From Oceanobacillus senegalensis (GTDB lineage Bacteria; Bacillota; Bacilli; Bacillales; Amphibacillaceae), in the NCBI RefSeq assembly GCF_900176885.1, contig NZ_LT839648.1, positions 433,048 to 497,047 on the forward strand: a stretch of DNA of 64,000 bases, given 5' to 3'. A program made the position numbers and the translations under genes. A model generated the notes under the pieces. The model was not told where the DNA came from and did no database searches. It saw only the letters and a program-made list of their open reading frames with translations. Positions 26,426 to 34,370 of the stretch are shown here, one piece after another. How positions within the stretch are numbered: position 1 is the stretch's first letter; each line of letters begins with the position of its first letter.

Positions 26426-27508
26426 GTGAATGAGAGTAAAGAAATGACAGATGTTCGTGATGGAGAGGATTTTGACCGTAAAGCCGTAAAATCCTATATT
26501 TCAGATAATTATGGCCAACTCCCCTCTCCCCCTTTAGAAGTAAAGCAATTTTCAACTGGGGTTTCTAATTTAACGTACTTCATTCGTTCAGGGGGGTGGG
26601 AGGCTGTATTAAGGAGGCCTCCTAATGGACCTTTACCACCAAAAGCGCATGATATGAAAAGAGAATCGGAATTTTTGACGAAGCTTCATCCTTATTTTTC
26701 CTATGTTCCTGAACCGTATGTCATGTGTGAGGATACCTCTATTATAGGAGTTCCGTTTTATGTGATGGAGCGGAAGAAAGGGATTGTGTTGGATGAGGAA
26801 TTTCCATTAAATATGGAGATTACGAATGAACAGATTCAAAAGCTTTCCCATCATGTTGTCGATCGCTTAGCTGAATTGCATACCATCGATTACGAGGAAG
26901 CTGGACTTTCTCATTTCGGTTACCCTGATGGTTTTGTTGAACGTCAGGTACATGGATGGATTAAGCGATATGATAAAGCGAAAACATACTCGATTCCTTA
27001 TGTGGATAAGGTTTGCAAATGGCTTATCGATCATATCCCACAGACAACAATAAGCAGTGTAATCCATAATGATTATAAATTAAACAATATGTTGCTTACT
27101 GAGGACTTAACCAATATCAATGCCATTTTAGATTGGGAAATGGTGACAATAGGGGATCCATTATTCGATCTTGGTGGAGCGTTGGTTTATTGGGTACAAA
27201 AGGATGATCCAGATACGATTCAAGAGAGTCTACCATCTATCACCGCTAAAAGTGATGGATTTATTTCTCGGGAAGCATTTATTGAGCGTTATGCCAGTAA
27301 AACGAACAGTAATATTCAAGCGATAGATTTTTATGTTGCCTTAAATTATTTTAAATTGGGTGTTGCTGTTCAGCAAATCTATTATCGGTGGAAAATGGGG
27401 AAATCAAAGGATGAGCGATTTGCTACGTTTCACCAGCGAGCACATCATTTAATCCAACAGGCATACGAAATTATAGATAAAAAGCCTTTTTCCTTTTTAG
27501 ATAAGTAA
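26426..27508 (+). CDS. APH-family phosphotransferase (ACAD10/11- or LvaA-type kinase)
   Basis: Kinase of about 360 residues with an aminoglycoside-phosphotransferase fold. Seen are GVSNLTYFI and AVLRRPPNGPLPPKAHDMKRE in the ATP lobe, catalytic HNDYKLNNML, and the metal-binding ILDWEMVTIGDP. The RRPP-G-PPKAHDM signature is that of the ACAD10/ACAD11 kinase domain and bacterial LvaA, which phosphorylate the 4-hydroxyl of hydroxyacyl-CoAs. GTG 26426 has AAGGGGGTGG upstream; ATG 26399 overlaps the ligase stop and is the alternative. A paralogue with the same signature is at 35182. Confidence 0.85.
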   Translation: MNESKEMTDVRDGEDFDRKAVKSYISDNYGQLPSPPLEVKQFSTGVSNLTYFIRSGGWEAVLRRPPNGPLPPKAHDMKRESEFLTKLHPYFSYVPEPYVMCEDTSIIGVPFYVMERKKGIVLDEEFPLNMEITNEQIQKLSHHVVDRLAELHTIDYEEAGLSHFGYPDGFVERQVHGWIKRYDKAKTYSIPYVDKVCKWLIDHIPQTTISSVIHNDYKLNNMLLTEDLTNINAILDWEMVTIGDPLFDLGGALVYWVQKDDPDTIQESLPSITAKSDGFISREAFIERYASKTNSNIQAIDFYVALNYFKLGVAVQQIYYRWKMGKSKDERFATFHQRAHHLIQQAYEIIDKKPFSFLDK

Positions 27509-27676
27509 TTGTTTACATCATTTTTGTGAACCAACGTACATTTTAAAAAATAAATTTATAGTAGTTTATTAACTAATAGGAATAAAATATTTATCCATTG
27601 TCAAATGGATGATAACGAAGTGGATAGTTAAGTTTGATTCATAAAATTTCTTACAAGAAAGGTAGCGACGATATAA

Positions 27677-28420
27677 ATGGAATTCGGTATGTTTTATGTT
27701 TTATAATCCCTTGATGGAGATTATCACAGGACTCTGGACTGAAGACAATTTTTCCTATGATGGTAAATTTACCAATTAGAGGATGTTACTTTAATTCCAA
27801 AACCGATCCAGTCACCACCACCAATTTATGTAGCATCCATTAGTCCACAAACCTTTGATCTTGTGGCAAATATGGGATTGAACCTTGCTGCAACACCTAC
27901 CCTATCAACGTTGGATGAATTAAAAGGCCAATTAAAAGAAGCTAGAGAAACATTAATTCAAAAAGGGATAAAACCAGAGGATATTGATTTCCCTATTAAT
28001 CTACAAATGCATGTTGCAGATAATGCAGATGTAGCATTTGAAAAAACGGAAAAATATTTTGAATGGTATTTCAATATGGTTCCACAACTAGTACCAGGTG
28101 GAATGGTTCCAAAGACATCGAAGGATGGAAAACCAGAGAGAGTAGCCAAATCCTATGAGGCTTACGAAGAAGTAGTAAAAAATATGACTAGTATTTCTTA
28201 TGATCAACTACGTCAGGCTGGTACGATTCATGTAGATGGACCACAAGCATTAATTGAAGAAATTGAGGATATGCAAGAAACTTTCGGACTTAAGCAGTTA
28301 AGCTGCTGGCATCGAATTGGAGGTATGTCAGATAAACTTGTTCGTGAATCTATGGAGAGAATGGCCAAAGATGTTATTCCGTATTTCAAGAAAAAAGAAG
28401 CTAAGCAAAAAGTTAAATAA
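27677..28420 (+). pseudogene. LLM-class monooxygenase pseudogene (internal deletion)
   Basis: A paralogue of 23026-24099. It starts with the same MEFGMFYVL, hits TAA at 27704, then jumps to the region that is EIITGLWTQDNF (about residue 130) in the intact copy. The junction falls on TGGAGA, which occurs at both deletion ends of the intact gene. A further one-base loss follows near 27773 (tac to ac). The C-terminal 185 codons (27863-28420) stay open and are highly similar to the intact protein, but lack the flavin-binding half. Confidence 0.9.
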
Positions 28421-28452
28421 GTTGATAGCCTAATAGAATAAGACAAATGAGG

Positions 28453-28487
28453 GGAGAAGGCTAACATGGTTAACCTTCTCCATTTTT
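28453..28487 (+). terminator. Rho-independent terminator
   Basis: GGAGAAGGCTAAC (28453-28465) and GTTAACCTTCTCC (28469-28481) form a stem with one mismatch and an ATG loop, then ATTTTTA. It ends the monooxygenase-kinase operon. Confidence 0.85.
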
Positions 28488-28533
28488 ATCGCTGGTTAAA
28501 GTGTAGTAAATTTAACAGGGGGGTACTCTAAAG

Positions 28534-28806
28534 AATATTCTACAGCCGATTTTTCTCCCAATTGTCCAACATCTAGGAGTAGACCCTCTACATTTTGGAA
28601 TCATTGCAAGTATTAATTTAACCTTAGGGCAGATTACTCCACCAATGGGAATAAACTTATTTGTTGCATCTAAGATTTCGAATATACCTTTTGAGAGGAC
28701 TTTTAGATATTTGTTTCCCATGCTTATTGCTTTAATCATCACTTTGTTAGTCATCACGTATATCCCTCAGCTATCTTTATTTTTACCGAATTTCCTTGAT
28801 ACCTAA
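28534..28806 (+). pseudogene. Remnant of TRAP transporter large permease (DctM C-terminus)
   Basis: An open frame without start gives 90 residues that match the DctM end: LPIVQHLGVDPLHFGI, LTLGQITPPMGINLFVAS, and a final YIPQLSLFLPN. DctM is normally about 425 residues; the upstream 330 are gone and no DctP or DctQ gene is near. A leftover of a carboxylate uptake system once linked to this island. Confidence 0.85.
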
Positions 28807-28843
28807 ATTCTCTTCAAATATTAAGGGATTATTAAAATTTGAA

Positions 28844-28872
28844 TTGACGTAAAAATAATGAACAATTAGAAT
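28844..28872 (+). promoter_or_regulatory. Sigma-A promoter of the TetR gene
   Basis: TTGACG (28844-28849), 17 bases, TAGAAT (28867-28872), about 40 bases before the regulator start. Confidence 0.7.
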
Positions 28873-28913
28873 AAAGTAAAGGATGTCAAAATTTGTTAAA
28901 GGAAGTGAAAATT

Positions 28914-29507
28914 TTGTCGTTACGTGAAAAGAAAACAGCGAAGAAAAAACAAGAAATAGTAAAATCGGCAATAAGTGTGATAGCTGAAAAAGGCTATCAT
29001 AATACAACGATGGAAGATATTGCGGCCAATCTTCTCATGACAAAAGGATCCGTGTATTATTATTTTAAGGATAAACAAGATTTGCTTTATCAAAGCTATA
29101 AGATGCTTTTGGAATCAAGTATTGAAACGGTTACAAAAATTCGGAATGAGGACTTATCGATTGAAGAGAAATTATCTAGGGTAATGATTAAACATATTGA
29201 ATATTTAATTGATGAGAGATCTGGTTTCGAAATGGGCATAAAGCCAGAACAGTTTTTTGAAGGGGAGCAGTTAAAAACTATTTTAGAATTACGATCATCC
29301 TATTCCTTGGAATTTGATCACTTAATAGTGGATGGTATTGAATCTAATATTTTTGAACCGGTAGACGTTAAGATTGTTAGAAACATCATGTTAGGCGCTA
29401 TGAACTGGGTTATTCAATGGTATTCAGAAGAAGGGGAAAAGAGTAAAGAAGAAATAGCAACCTCTATCACAAAATATCTCCTACGAATACTTACTAAAAA
29501 TAAATAG
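28914..29507 (+). CDS. TetR/AcrR family transcriptional regulator
   Basis: Regulator of about 197 residues. The N-terminal helix-turn-helix is TTMEDIAANLLMTKGSVYYYF followed by KDKQDLLYQ, as in fatty-acid-responsive TetR proteins; the C-terminal domain ends with AMNWVIQWYSEEGEKSKEEIA, typical of TetR_C for acyl-CoA-type ligands. TTG 28914 is preferred because AAAGGA is 10 bases upstream; TTG 28893 would precede that site. Its position at the end of the first acyl-CoA block suggests it senses a pathway CoA ester, which is inference. Confidence 0.88.
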   Translation: MSLREKKTAKKKQEIVKSAISVIAEKGYHNTTMEDIAANLLMTKGSVYYYFKDKQDLLYQSYKMLLESSIETVTKIRNEDLSIEEKLSRVMIKHIEYLIDERSGFEMGIKPEQFFEGEQLKTILELRSSYSLEFDHLIVDGIESNIFEPVDVKIVRNIMLGAMNWVIQWYSEEGEKSKEEIATSITKYLLRILTKNK

Positions 29508-29612
29508 GGATGAGTAAGAACTTCTTATCATTGGATTGAAAGAAGTCCTTATTGTATAGCTAGTTTAATTGCCTTGAAAATATTATTGTGAAATGATAAC
29601 TTTTGTTACCCC

Positions 29613-29640
29613 TTTACAAAACTCGAAATAATGTTATCCT
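29613..29640 (+). promoter_or_regulatory. Likely promoter of the TPP riboswitch-ykoFEDC unit
   Basis: TTTACA (29613-29618), 16 bases, TATCCT (29635-29640), about 25 bases before the riboswitch core. Spacing is one short and the -10 is imperfect. Confidence 0.5.
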
Positions 29641-29664
29641 TAGAATAAATTGCATACTCAAAAA

Positions 29665-29755
29665 CACTAGGGGAGCTACATACATGTGGCTGAGAAGAAG
29701 AGATTCTGACCCTTATTACCCGATCTGGATAATACTAGCGTGGGGAAGTGTGGTT
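29665..29755 (+). ncRNA. TPP (THI-box) riboswitch
   Basis: Conserved parts are seen in order: ACTAGGGGAGC, the pyrimidine-sensing GGCTGAGAA, GACCCTTATTACCCGATCTGG, and AATACTAGCGTGGGGAAGTG. P1, P2/P3 and P4/P5 strands can be drawn. With the terminator at 29798-29831 it gives transcriptional shut-off of ykoFEDC when thiamine pyrophosphate is plentiful. Confidence 0.95.
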
Positions 29756-29797
29756 TACTGTATGGTTATATATACAATGATATTACTTACATACATG

Positions 29798-29831
29798 AAA
29801 ACTGCACTCCCCTCAGGAGTGCAGTTTTTTT
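29798..29831 (+). terminator. Riboswitch expression-platform terminator
   Basis: AAAACTGCACTCC (29798-29810) pairs fully with GGAGTGCAGTTTT (29816-29828) and runs into TTTTTTT. It lies between aptamer and ykoF, so it is the regulated stop. Confidence 0.95.
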
Positions 29832-29858
29832 ATTTCTTATTTTAGGAGGAGAATTTTT

Positions 29859-30449
29859 ATGAACAACTATTGTGGAACTAGTAGAATAGCAGGATGCCAA
29901 TTTACGCTTTACCCGATGAGTGATCAATTTATCGAAATTATCTTATCGGCATTAGAAGAGGTGGATACTTCGAAAGTATGGAAGGATACCGATGATGTAA
30001 CCACATGTATTCGTGGAAAAATGGTACATATTTTTGATGTGACGAAAGCCATTTTCCTACATGCAGCAAAAACAGGGGAGCATGTTGCAATGAGTGGGAC
30101 CTTTTCAATTGGTTGTCCAGGTGATTCCGATGCAGATGTATACATGGATGAAACAGATACACCGTTAAATGAAGAAAAGTCCAGAGAAATCATGCAACAA
30201 GCTGGATGTAAATTCTCTTTATATCCATTGGGCAGGGAGGATTATATGGATGTCATCTATGAACAAATCGACCTATCACGTCATCGCAATGTCGAAGTAA
30301 GTTCTACCCATTATGCAACTCGGTTAGATGGAGATGTCCATCATATTTTTGGAGCTTTACATGAAGCATTTGATAGTGTTCAAGAAAAAGTATCACATGT
30401 GACGATGACATTTAGCATTTCAGCAAATAGTCCAACGAATAAAGAGTAA
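29859..30449 (+). CDS. ykoF: HMP/thiamine-binding protein YkoF
   Basis: Protein of 196 residues made of two similar halves (CQFTLYPMSDQFIEIIL and CKFSLYPLGREDYMDVI each open a ferredoxin-like unit). B. subtilis YkoF has the same tandem arrangement and binds thiamine or its pyrimidine part HMP in the cytoplasm. AGGAGGAG is 8 bases before ATG. First gene after the TPP riboswitch and in the same order as B. subtilis ykoFEDC. Confidence 0.95.
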   Translation: MNNYCGTSRIAGCQFTLYPMSDQFIEIILSALEEVDTSKVWKDTDDVTTCIRGKMVHIFDVTKAIFLHAAKTGEHVAMSGTFSIGCPGDSDADVYMDETDTPLNEEKSREIMQQAGCKFSLYPLGREDYMDVIYEQIDLSRHRNVEVSSTHYATRLDGDVHHIFGALHEAFDSVQEKVSHVTMTFSISANSPTNKE

Positions 30450-30460
30450 GGAGTAATCGT

Positions 30461-31066
30461 ATGACAAAGCAATGGAAGTTGAAAGAGATAGTTCTCATGT
30501 CTATCTTAGGTGTCGTTTTCGGTATCATCTATTTAGCCTTTTTTCTTTTTGGGCAAGGACTACGTAATATTCTTGCACCATTCGGCCTCGGTCCTTTTGG
30601 TTATGAAGTGATATTTGGTATTTGGTTTATTGTATCTATCCTTGCCGCTTACATATTACGTAAGCCAGGTGTTGCTTTTACGGCAGAGGTTATTGCAGGG
30701 GTTGTTGAGGTCCTGCTTGGCACTGCAGCTGGTCCAGCACTAATTCTTGCTGCAGCTATCCAAGGATTGGGGGCAGAACTCATTTTTGCATTAACGAAAT
30801 GGCGTGATTATCGGTTACGTATTTTAGTGTTATCAGGAATGTCAGCGGCAGTATTCAGTTTTGTTTGGAACCTATACTCATCTGGTAATATCGCCTTAGG
30901 TTTAGAGTTATTAGTTGGCATGCTCATTGTAAGATTAATCAGTGGTGCCCTACTCGCGGGTGTTGTTGGGAAATGGATTGGTGATCAACTTGCTCAGACA
31001 GGAGTTTTACGAGGCTATGCCTTAGGAAAGGAGCTGCAGAAAAAACGTGAGAAAGGAGCAGCTTAA
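30461..31066 (+). CDS. ykoE: ECF transporter S component YkoE (HMP/thiamine precursor)
   Basis: Substrate-binding membrane component of 201 residues with five to six helices. LMSILGVVFGIIYLAFF opens the protein and VIFGIWFIVSILAAYILRKPG and FTAEVIAGVVEVLLG follow, as in YkoE. It forms the thiamine-precursor ECF transporter with YkoD and YkoC. It is 11 bases after ykoF and overlaps the ykoD start. Confidence 0.93.
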   Translation: MTKQWKLKEIVLMSILGVVFGIIYLAFFLFGQGLRNILAPFGLGPFGYEVIFGIWFIVSILAAYILRKPGVAFTAEVIAGVVEVLLGTAAGPALILAAAIQGLGAELIFALTKWRDYRLRILVLSGMSAAVFSFVWNLYSSGNIALGLELLVGMLIVRLISGALLAGVVGKWIGDQLAQTGVLRGYALGKELQKKREKGAA

Positions 31067-32603
31067 CAGAACATCCATATTAGAAGTTCATCATTTTTCT
31101 TTTGCCTATGAAACTCTAGAAAAACCTGTGCTTGATAATCTTACTTTTACCCTAAATAAAGATGAAGTAACTCTTCTAATGGGATCAAGCGGCTCTGGGA
31201 AAAGTAGCTTAGCTCTTTGTCTAAATAGTTTATATCCAGATGGTGTGGAAGGTTTTTCTGCCGGTGATATTTATTTTCAAGGAAAAAATATTTCAGATTT
31301 TCCAAAAGGAGTAATAAATCAGCATATCGGTATCGTTTTTCAGGATCCAGAAAGCCAATTTTGTATGATTACAGTAGAAGATGAGCTTGCCTTTGCATTA
31401 GAAAACAGGAAGATTCCTGCTTCAGAAATGCCCCATCGCATTTCTGAAGTACTACAAATCGTGGGGATGGAAGCGTATAAAGAAAGGAAAATTCACGAAT
31501 TATCTGGTGGCCAAAAGCAAAAAATTGCATTGGCTGCGGTTCTCTTACTTGAACCAGAATTATTAATTTTGGATGAACCAACCGCCAATTTAGATCCAGC
31601 TTCAAGCATGGAATTTATCCATCTTATTTCAGAAATTCAAAAGGAACGAACCTTGTCCGTCCTTATTATCGAACATCAAGCTGATGATTGGATAGGAATC
31701 ACTGACCGTATGATTGTCTTGGGAAAAAACGGTAAAATTCTGGCGGATGAGAAGCCGCATCGTCTATTCTCAGAAGGTAGACAACTGTTAGAACAAGAAG
31801 GCATTTTTCCACTTAAGGAATTTGTGGATACGTATCGTTTTCAGAGTGGTGGCTCTTCTACATCTTCTGAAGTGATACTATCTGTGAAAGAGGTATCGTT
31901 CCGTCGTAAACAACGCGTGATACTTAAAGAAATTAACATGGATATTCATAAAGGGGAATGTATTGCAATAATTGGTGAAAATGGTGCTGGAAAATCAACA
32001 TTACTTCAGCTAATGTCTGGGCTATTGCAACCTACGAAAGGTAACATTGTTTTCTTAGATCAGGCATTAAAAAGATGGAAGGAAAATGAACTTCGGAAAA
32101 GAATGGGGTACGTTTTTCAAAATCCAGAACATCAATTTATTACGGATACGGTTTATGATGAACTTACATTTGGTATGAAATTAAATAGATATGAAGAAGA
32201 AAAAATGAATCAAACGGCTACTACATTAATGAACCAGTTTCATCTAGAAAACCACCGATTCAGTAATCCGTTTTCGTTAAGTGGTGGACAAAAAAGACGT
32301 TTAAGTGTAGCGACGATGCTAGATGAAACACCGGATATTTTATTTTTCGATGAGCCAACGTTTGGTCAAGACGCTACAACTACGAAAGAAATGATGGAAA
32401 TGATACGGCAATTAAAAGAGAATGGAACAACCATTGTGTTCGTAACCCATGATATGGAAATCGTGGATTCAGTGGAACGTGTTTTCGTACTTTGTGATCA
32501 GAGGATTGCTTTCACAGGAAAACCGGAACAACTATGGGAAAGAGAGAGTCTTTTGCAACAAGCTAGGTTGCGTTTTCCATATCGTATCTTAAAAAACGCA
32601 TGA
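31047..32603 (+). CDS. ykoD: ECF transporter double ATPase YkoD
   Basis: Fused tandem ATPase of 518 residues. The first domain has Walker A GSSGSGKSS, signature LSGGQKQK and Walker B LLILDEPTANLDP; the second has GENGAGKST, LSGGQKRR and ILFFDEPTFGQD. It powers uptake by YkoE/YkoC. GTG 31047 overlaps ykoE by 20 bases; AAAGGAG at 31027-31033 is 13 bases upstream, slightly far. A second AAAGGAG at 31052-31058 has no normal start codon behind it in frame. Confidence 0.95.
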   Translation: MRKEQLNRTSILEVHHFSFAYETLEKPVLDNLTFTLNKDEVTLLMGSSGSGKSSLALCLNSLYPDGVEGFSAGDIYFQGKNISDFPKGVINQHIGIVFQDPESQFCMITVEDELAFALENRKIPASEMPHRISEVLQIVGMEAYKERKIHELSGGQKQKIALAAVLLLEPELLILDEPTANLDPASSMEFIHLISEIQKERTLSVLIIEHQADDWIGITDRMIVLGKNGKILADEKPHRLFSEGRQLLEQEGIFPLKEFVDTYRFQSGGSSTSSEVILSVKEVSFRRKQRVILKEINMDIHKGECIAIIGENGAGKSTLLQLMSGLLQPTKGNIVFLDQALKRWKENELRKRMGYVFQNPEHQFITDTVYDELTFGMKLNRYEEEKMNQTATTLMNQFHLENHRFSNPFSLSGGQKRRLSVATMLDETPDILFFDEPTFGQDATTTKEMMEMIRQLKENGTTIVFVTHDMEIVDSVERVFVLCDQRIAFTGKPEQLWERESLLQQARLRFPYRILKNA

Positions 32604-33400
32604 GGCAGGTGCAGTACATGATATCATCCGTTAACCCATCTATCAAAGCGATTTCTATTTTAATTCCAGGAATTCTGCTAGGGTTCACCTTCGATGTGTT
32701 TACACCACTTGTTTACTTCATTTTTATACTTACTGTCACGTTTATGTTTACCGATATCCCTTTTGGTAAATGGCTAAAGCTTTTTAGTCCATTTGTATTG
32801 GTTGCTTTAGGATTTGCCTGGATGACGATACTTTACGCTAATCAAACCTTTTCATATGGGGAAGTTCTGTTTACAGTTTGGACGGTAGAGGTAACAACTG
32901 GCAGTTTACAAACAGGAATTAGTTTGGCATTGAGGTCCCTTTGCTTTGTCGCATTATCCTTGTTATTCGCTTTAACTACTGATTCGACAAAATTTATGCT
33001 TAGTTTAATGCAGCAATGCAAGTTGTCACCGAAGATCACGTATGGAATTCTTGCTGGATATCGTTTTATACCAGTATTTCAACATGAATTGCAAATTTTA
33101 CGACAGGCTCATCGTATTCGGGGAATTAGTCGAAAACGTGGGATAAGAGGTCGTTTCAATCAAATCTTGAGGTATTCGATTCCTTTACTTGCTAATGGTA
33201 TACGAAAAGCCGAACGCGTTGCAATTGCTATGGAATCAAAAGGGTTTACTGGAGAGAAAGACAGAACCTATTATCATCAAATGAAGGTTGGAAAAAAAGA
33301 TTGGCTGTTTTTTGTTCTGATAGTTGGAACATTGTTTTTAGTATTTAGTTTATCTTATTATCTAGGTTATTTAAACTTATTCGGTAATCATATTTCATAA
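32600..33400 (+). CDS. ykoC: ECF transporter T component YkoC
   Basis: Transmembrane EcfT-type subunit of 260-266 residues. Hydrophobic helices fill the N-terminal half; coupling helices lie in the basic region RQAHRIRGISRKRG and RKAERVAIAMESKGF, the EcfT Ala-Arg-type motifs that contact the ATPase. ATG 32600 overlaps the ykoD stop by 4 bases, but AGGTG before ATG 32618 makes that internal start as good. Last gene of the riboswitch operon, followed by a terminator. Confidence 0.93.
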   Translation: MRQVQYMISSVNPSIKAISILIPGILLGFTFDVFTPLVYFIFILTVTFMFTDIPFGKWLKLFSPFVLVALGFAWMTILYANQTFSYGEVLFTVWTVEVTTGSLQTGISLALRSLCFVALSLLFALTTDSTKFMLSLMQQCKLSPKITYGILAGYRFIPVFQHELQILRQAHRIRGISRKRGIRGRFNQILRYSIPLLANGIRKAERVAIAMESKGFTGEKDRTYYHQMKVGKKDWLFFVLIVGTLFLVFSLSYYLGYLNLFGNHIS

Positions 33401-33418
33401 GGGGCTTCTATATATGTA

Positions 33419-33450
33419 GGTTTAGAGATAAATTCTCTAAGCCTTTTTTT
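33419..33450 (+). terminator. Rho-independent terminator of ykoFEDC
   Basis: GGTTTAGAGA (33419-33428) pairs with TCTCTAAGCC (33434-33443), one G-U, then seven T residues. Confidence 0.9.
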
Positions 33451-33655
33451 ATTTCCATTTAGGTTAGGGTGCAAAGCATACTTTTCCCTATTTCAATCAA
33501 CTATTTCCTGTCATTTCACAAATTGTTCAAAAATTACAGACTATTTTGTGTAAATATAGTGTATACTAGTTATATAGAAAAGGTTGAAGTAGGTTAACTC
33601 TTGAAAAACAACCTAAATATTTTTCTTATTATATGTAAAGGGAGGCATTGCTAGT

Positions 33656-33820
33656 ATGTCAAAAGTAATGTCATCATACGACGAATTAGTAGATAGATAT
33701 AAAAATGAATTGTTGAATGATGAACAACTCATGGATCAGTTTGAAGAACGTTTTGAAGAGCGACTCGCTGCTAAGAGTAAGAAAAAGGATAAAGACCCAC
33801 TAGAAAAATATATCAGTTAA
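33656..33820 (+). CDS. Small acidic-basic protein, FbpB-like
   Basis: A 54-codon gene with a perfect-looking ribosome site AAAGGGAGG 10 bases before ATG. The peptide starts MSKVMSSYDELVDRY, continues with EERFEERLA and ends in a lysine-rich tail. The S-Y-x-E-L-V ... E-x-R-x-E-x-R pattern recalls the FbpB family of small proteins, which in B. subtilis help small RNA FsrA under iron limitation. No Fur box was recognised upstream, so this link is weak. It is helical throughout and has no membrane segment. Confidence 0.65.
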   Translation: MSKVMSSYDELVDRYKNELLNDEQLMDQFEERFEERLAAKSKKKDKDPLEKYIS

Positions 33821-33877
33821 CACATCGAATAATCAATATATTAGTATTTTAATAACATTAAATAGAAAGTTCTTTTT

Positions 33878-34017
33878 GAAGAGGCTGGGACATAATTAAA
33901 GTGTTTAACTCAAAAGACGAACAATGAACTGCTACGTGAAGGATATTTGCGGAGTGGCTTTTCATACAAACCATGTTCGAGTTTTGCGTTTAAAAAACAT
34001 TGTCCCACCCTCTTCAT
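33878..34017. repeat. Large stem-loop repeat, copy 2
   Basis: GAAGAGGCTGGGACA (33878-33892) pairs with TGTCCCACCCTCTTC (34003-34017) with one mismatch, and inner arms around GACGAACAATG and CATGTTCGAGTTTTG also match. The 140-base imperfect palindrome is related to 24596-24730. An open frame inside it (33924-34139) is an artefact. Confidence 0.8.
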
Positions 34018-34370
34018 TTTTGTGTGTTGTCCCTGTTAAGTGGTGGGATAAAAAATCAAAATATAGTAAATTATCAAAAAATAAATTGATTTCAAAGTTT
34101 CATTTTGATATAGTTAAAATAAATAAAAGCATAGAATAATTTAATATTTGCTTTATTATTTCCTTTACTAACAAGAGAAAAAAGCTCCTTCATCATTAAA
34201 AAAGGTTGTCTACATAGATTAGTCATTAGGGCTTTTTAACTTTTATTTAAATATTTATTTAAAAATAAAATTAAAGTTTAATAAAAAAGTTAGAAGAAAT
34301 AAAAGTAAATTTATCACGCGATTTATTATTTGAATATAAACCATAGGATAAAAAAGAAAGGATGATTAGG
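34018..34370. other. AT-rich non-coding leader of the second acyl-CoA operon
   Basis: About 350 bases of very AT-rich sequence. A weak hairpin (AAAAGCT near 34181 with GGGCTTTTT near 34230) is visible; no promoter with both elements stands out. Confidence 0.4.

Noticed and set aside
26426..27508. Aminoglycoside resistance gene
   Set aside because: The fold is right, but the RRPP-G-PPKAHDM signature and the acyl-CoA neighbours point to hydroxyacyl-CoA kinases. The same holds for 35182-36225.
29603..29845. Open frame of 80 codons across the TPP riboswitch
   Set aside because: It covers the aptamer and the terminator, whose RNA structures explain the sequence; no ribosome site.
33924..34139. 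Open frame of 71 codons
   Set aside because: It lies within the stem-loop repeat and AT-rich spacer, has no ribosome site and no protein-like composition.
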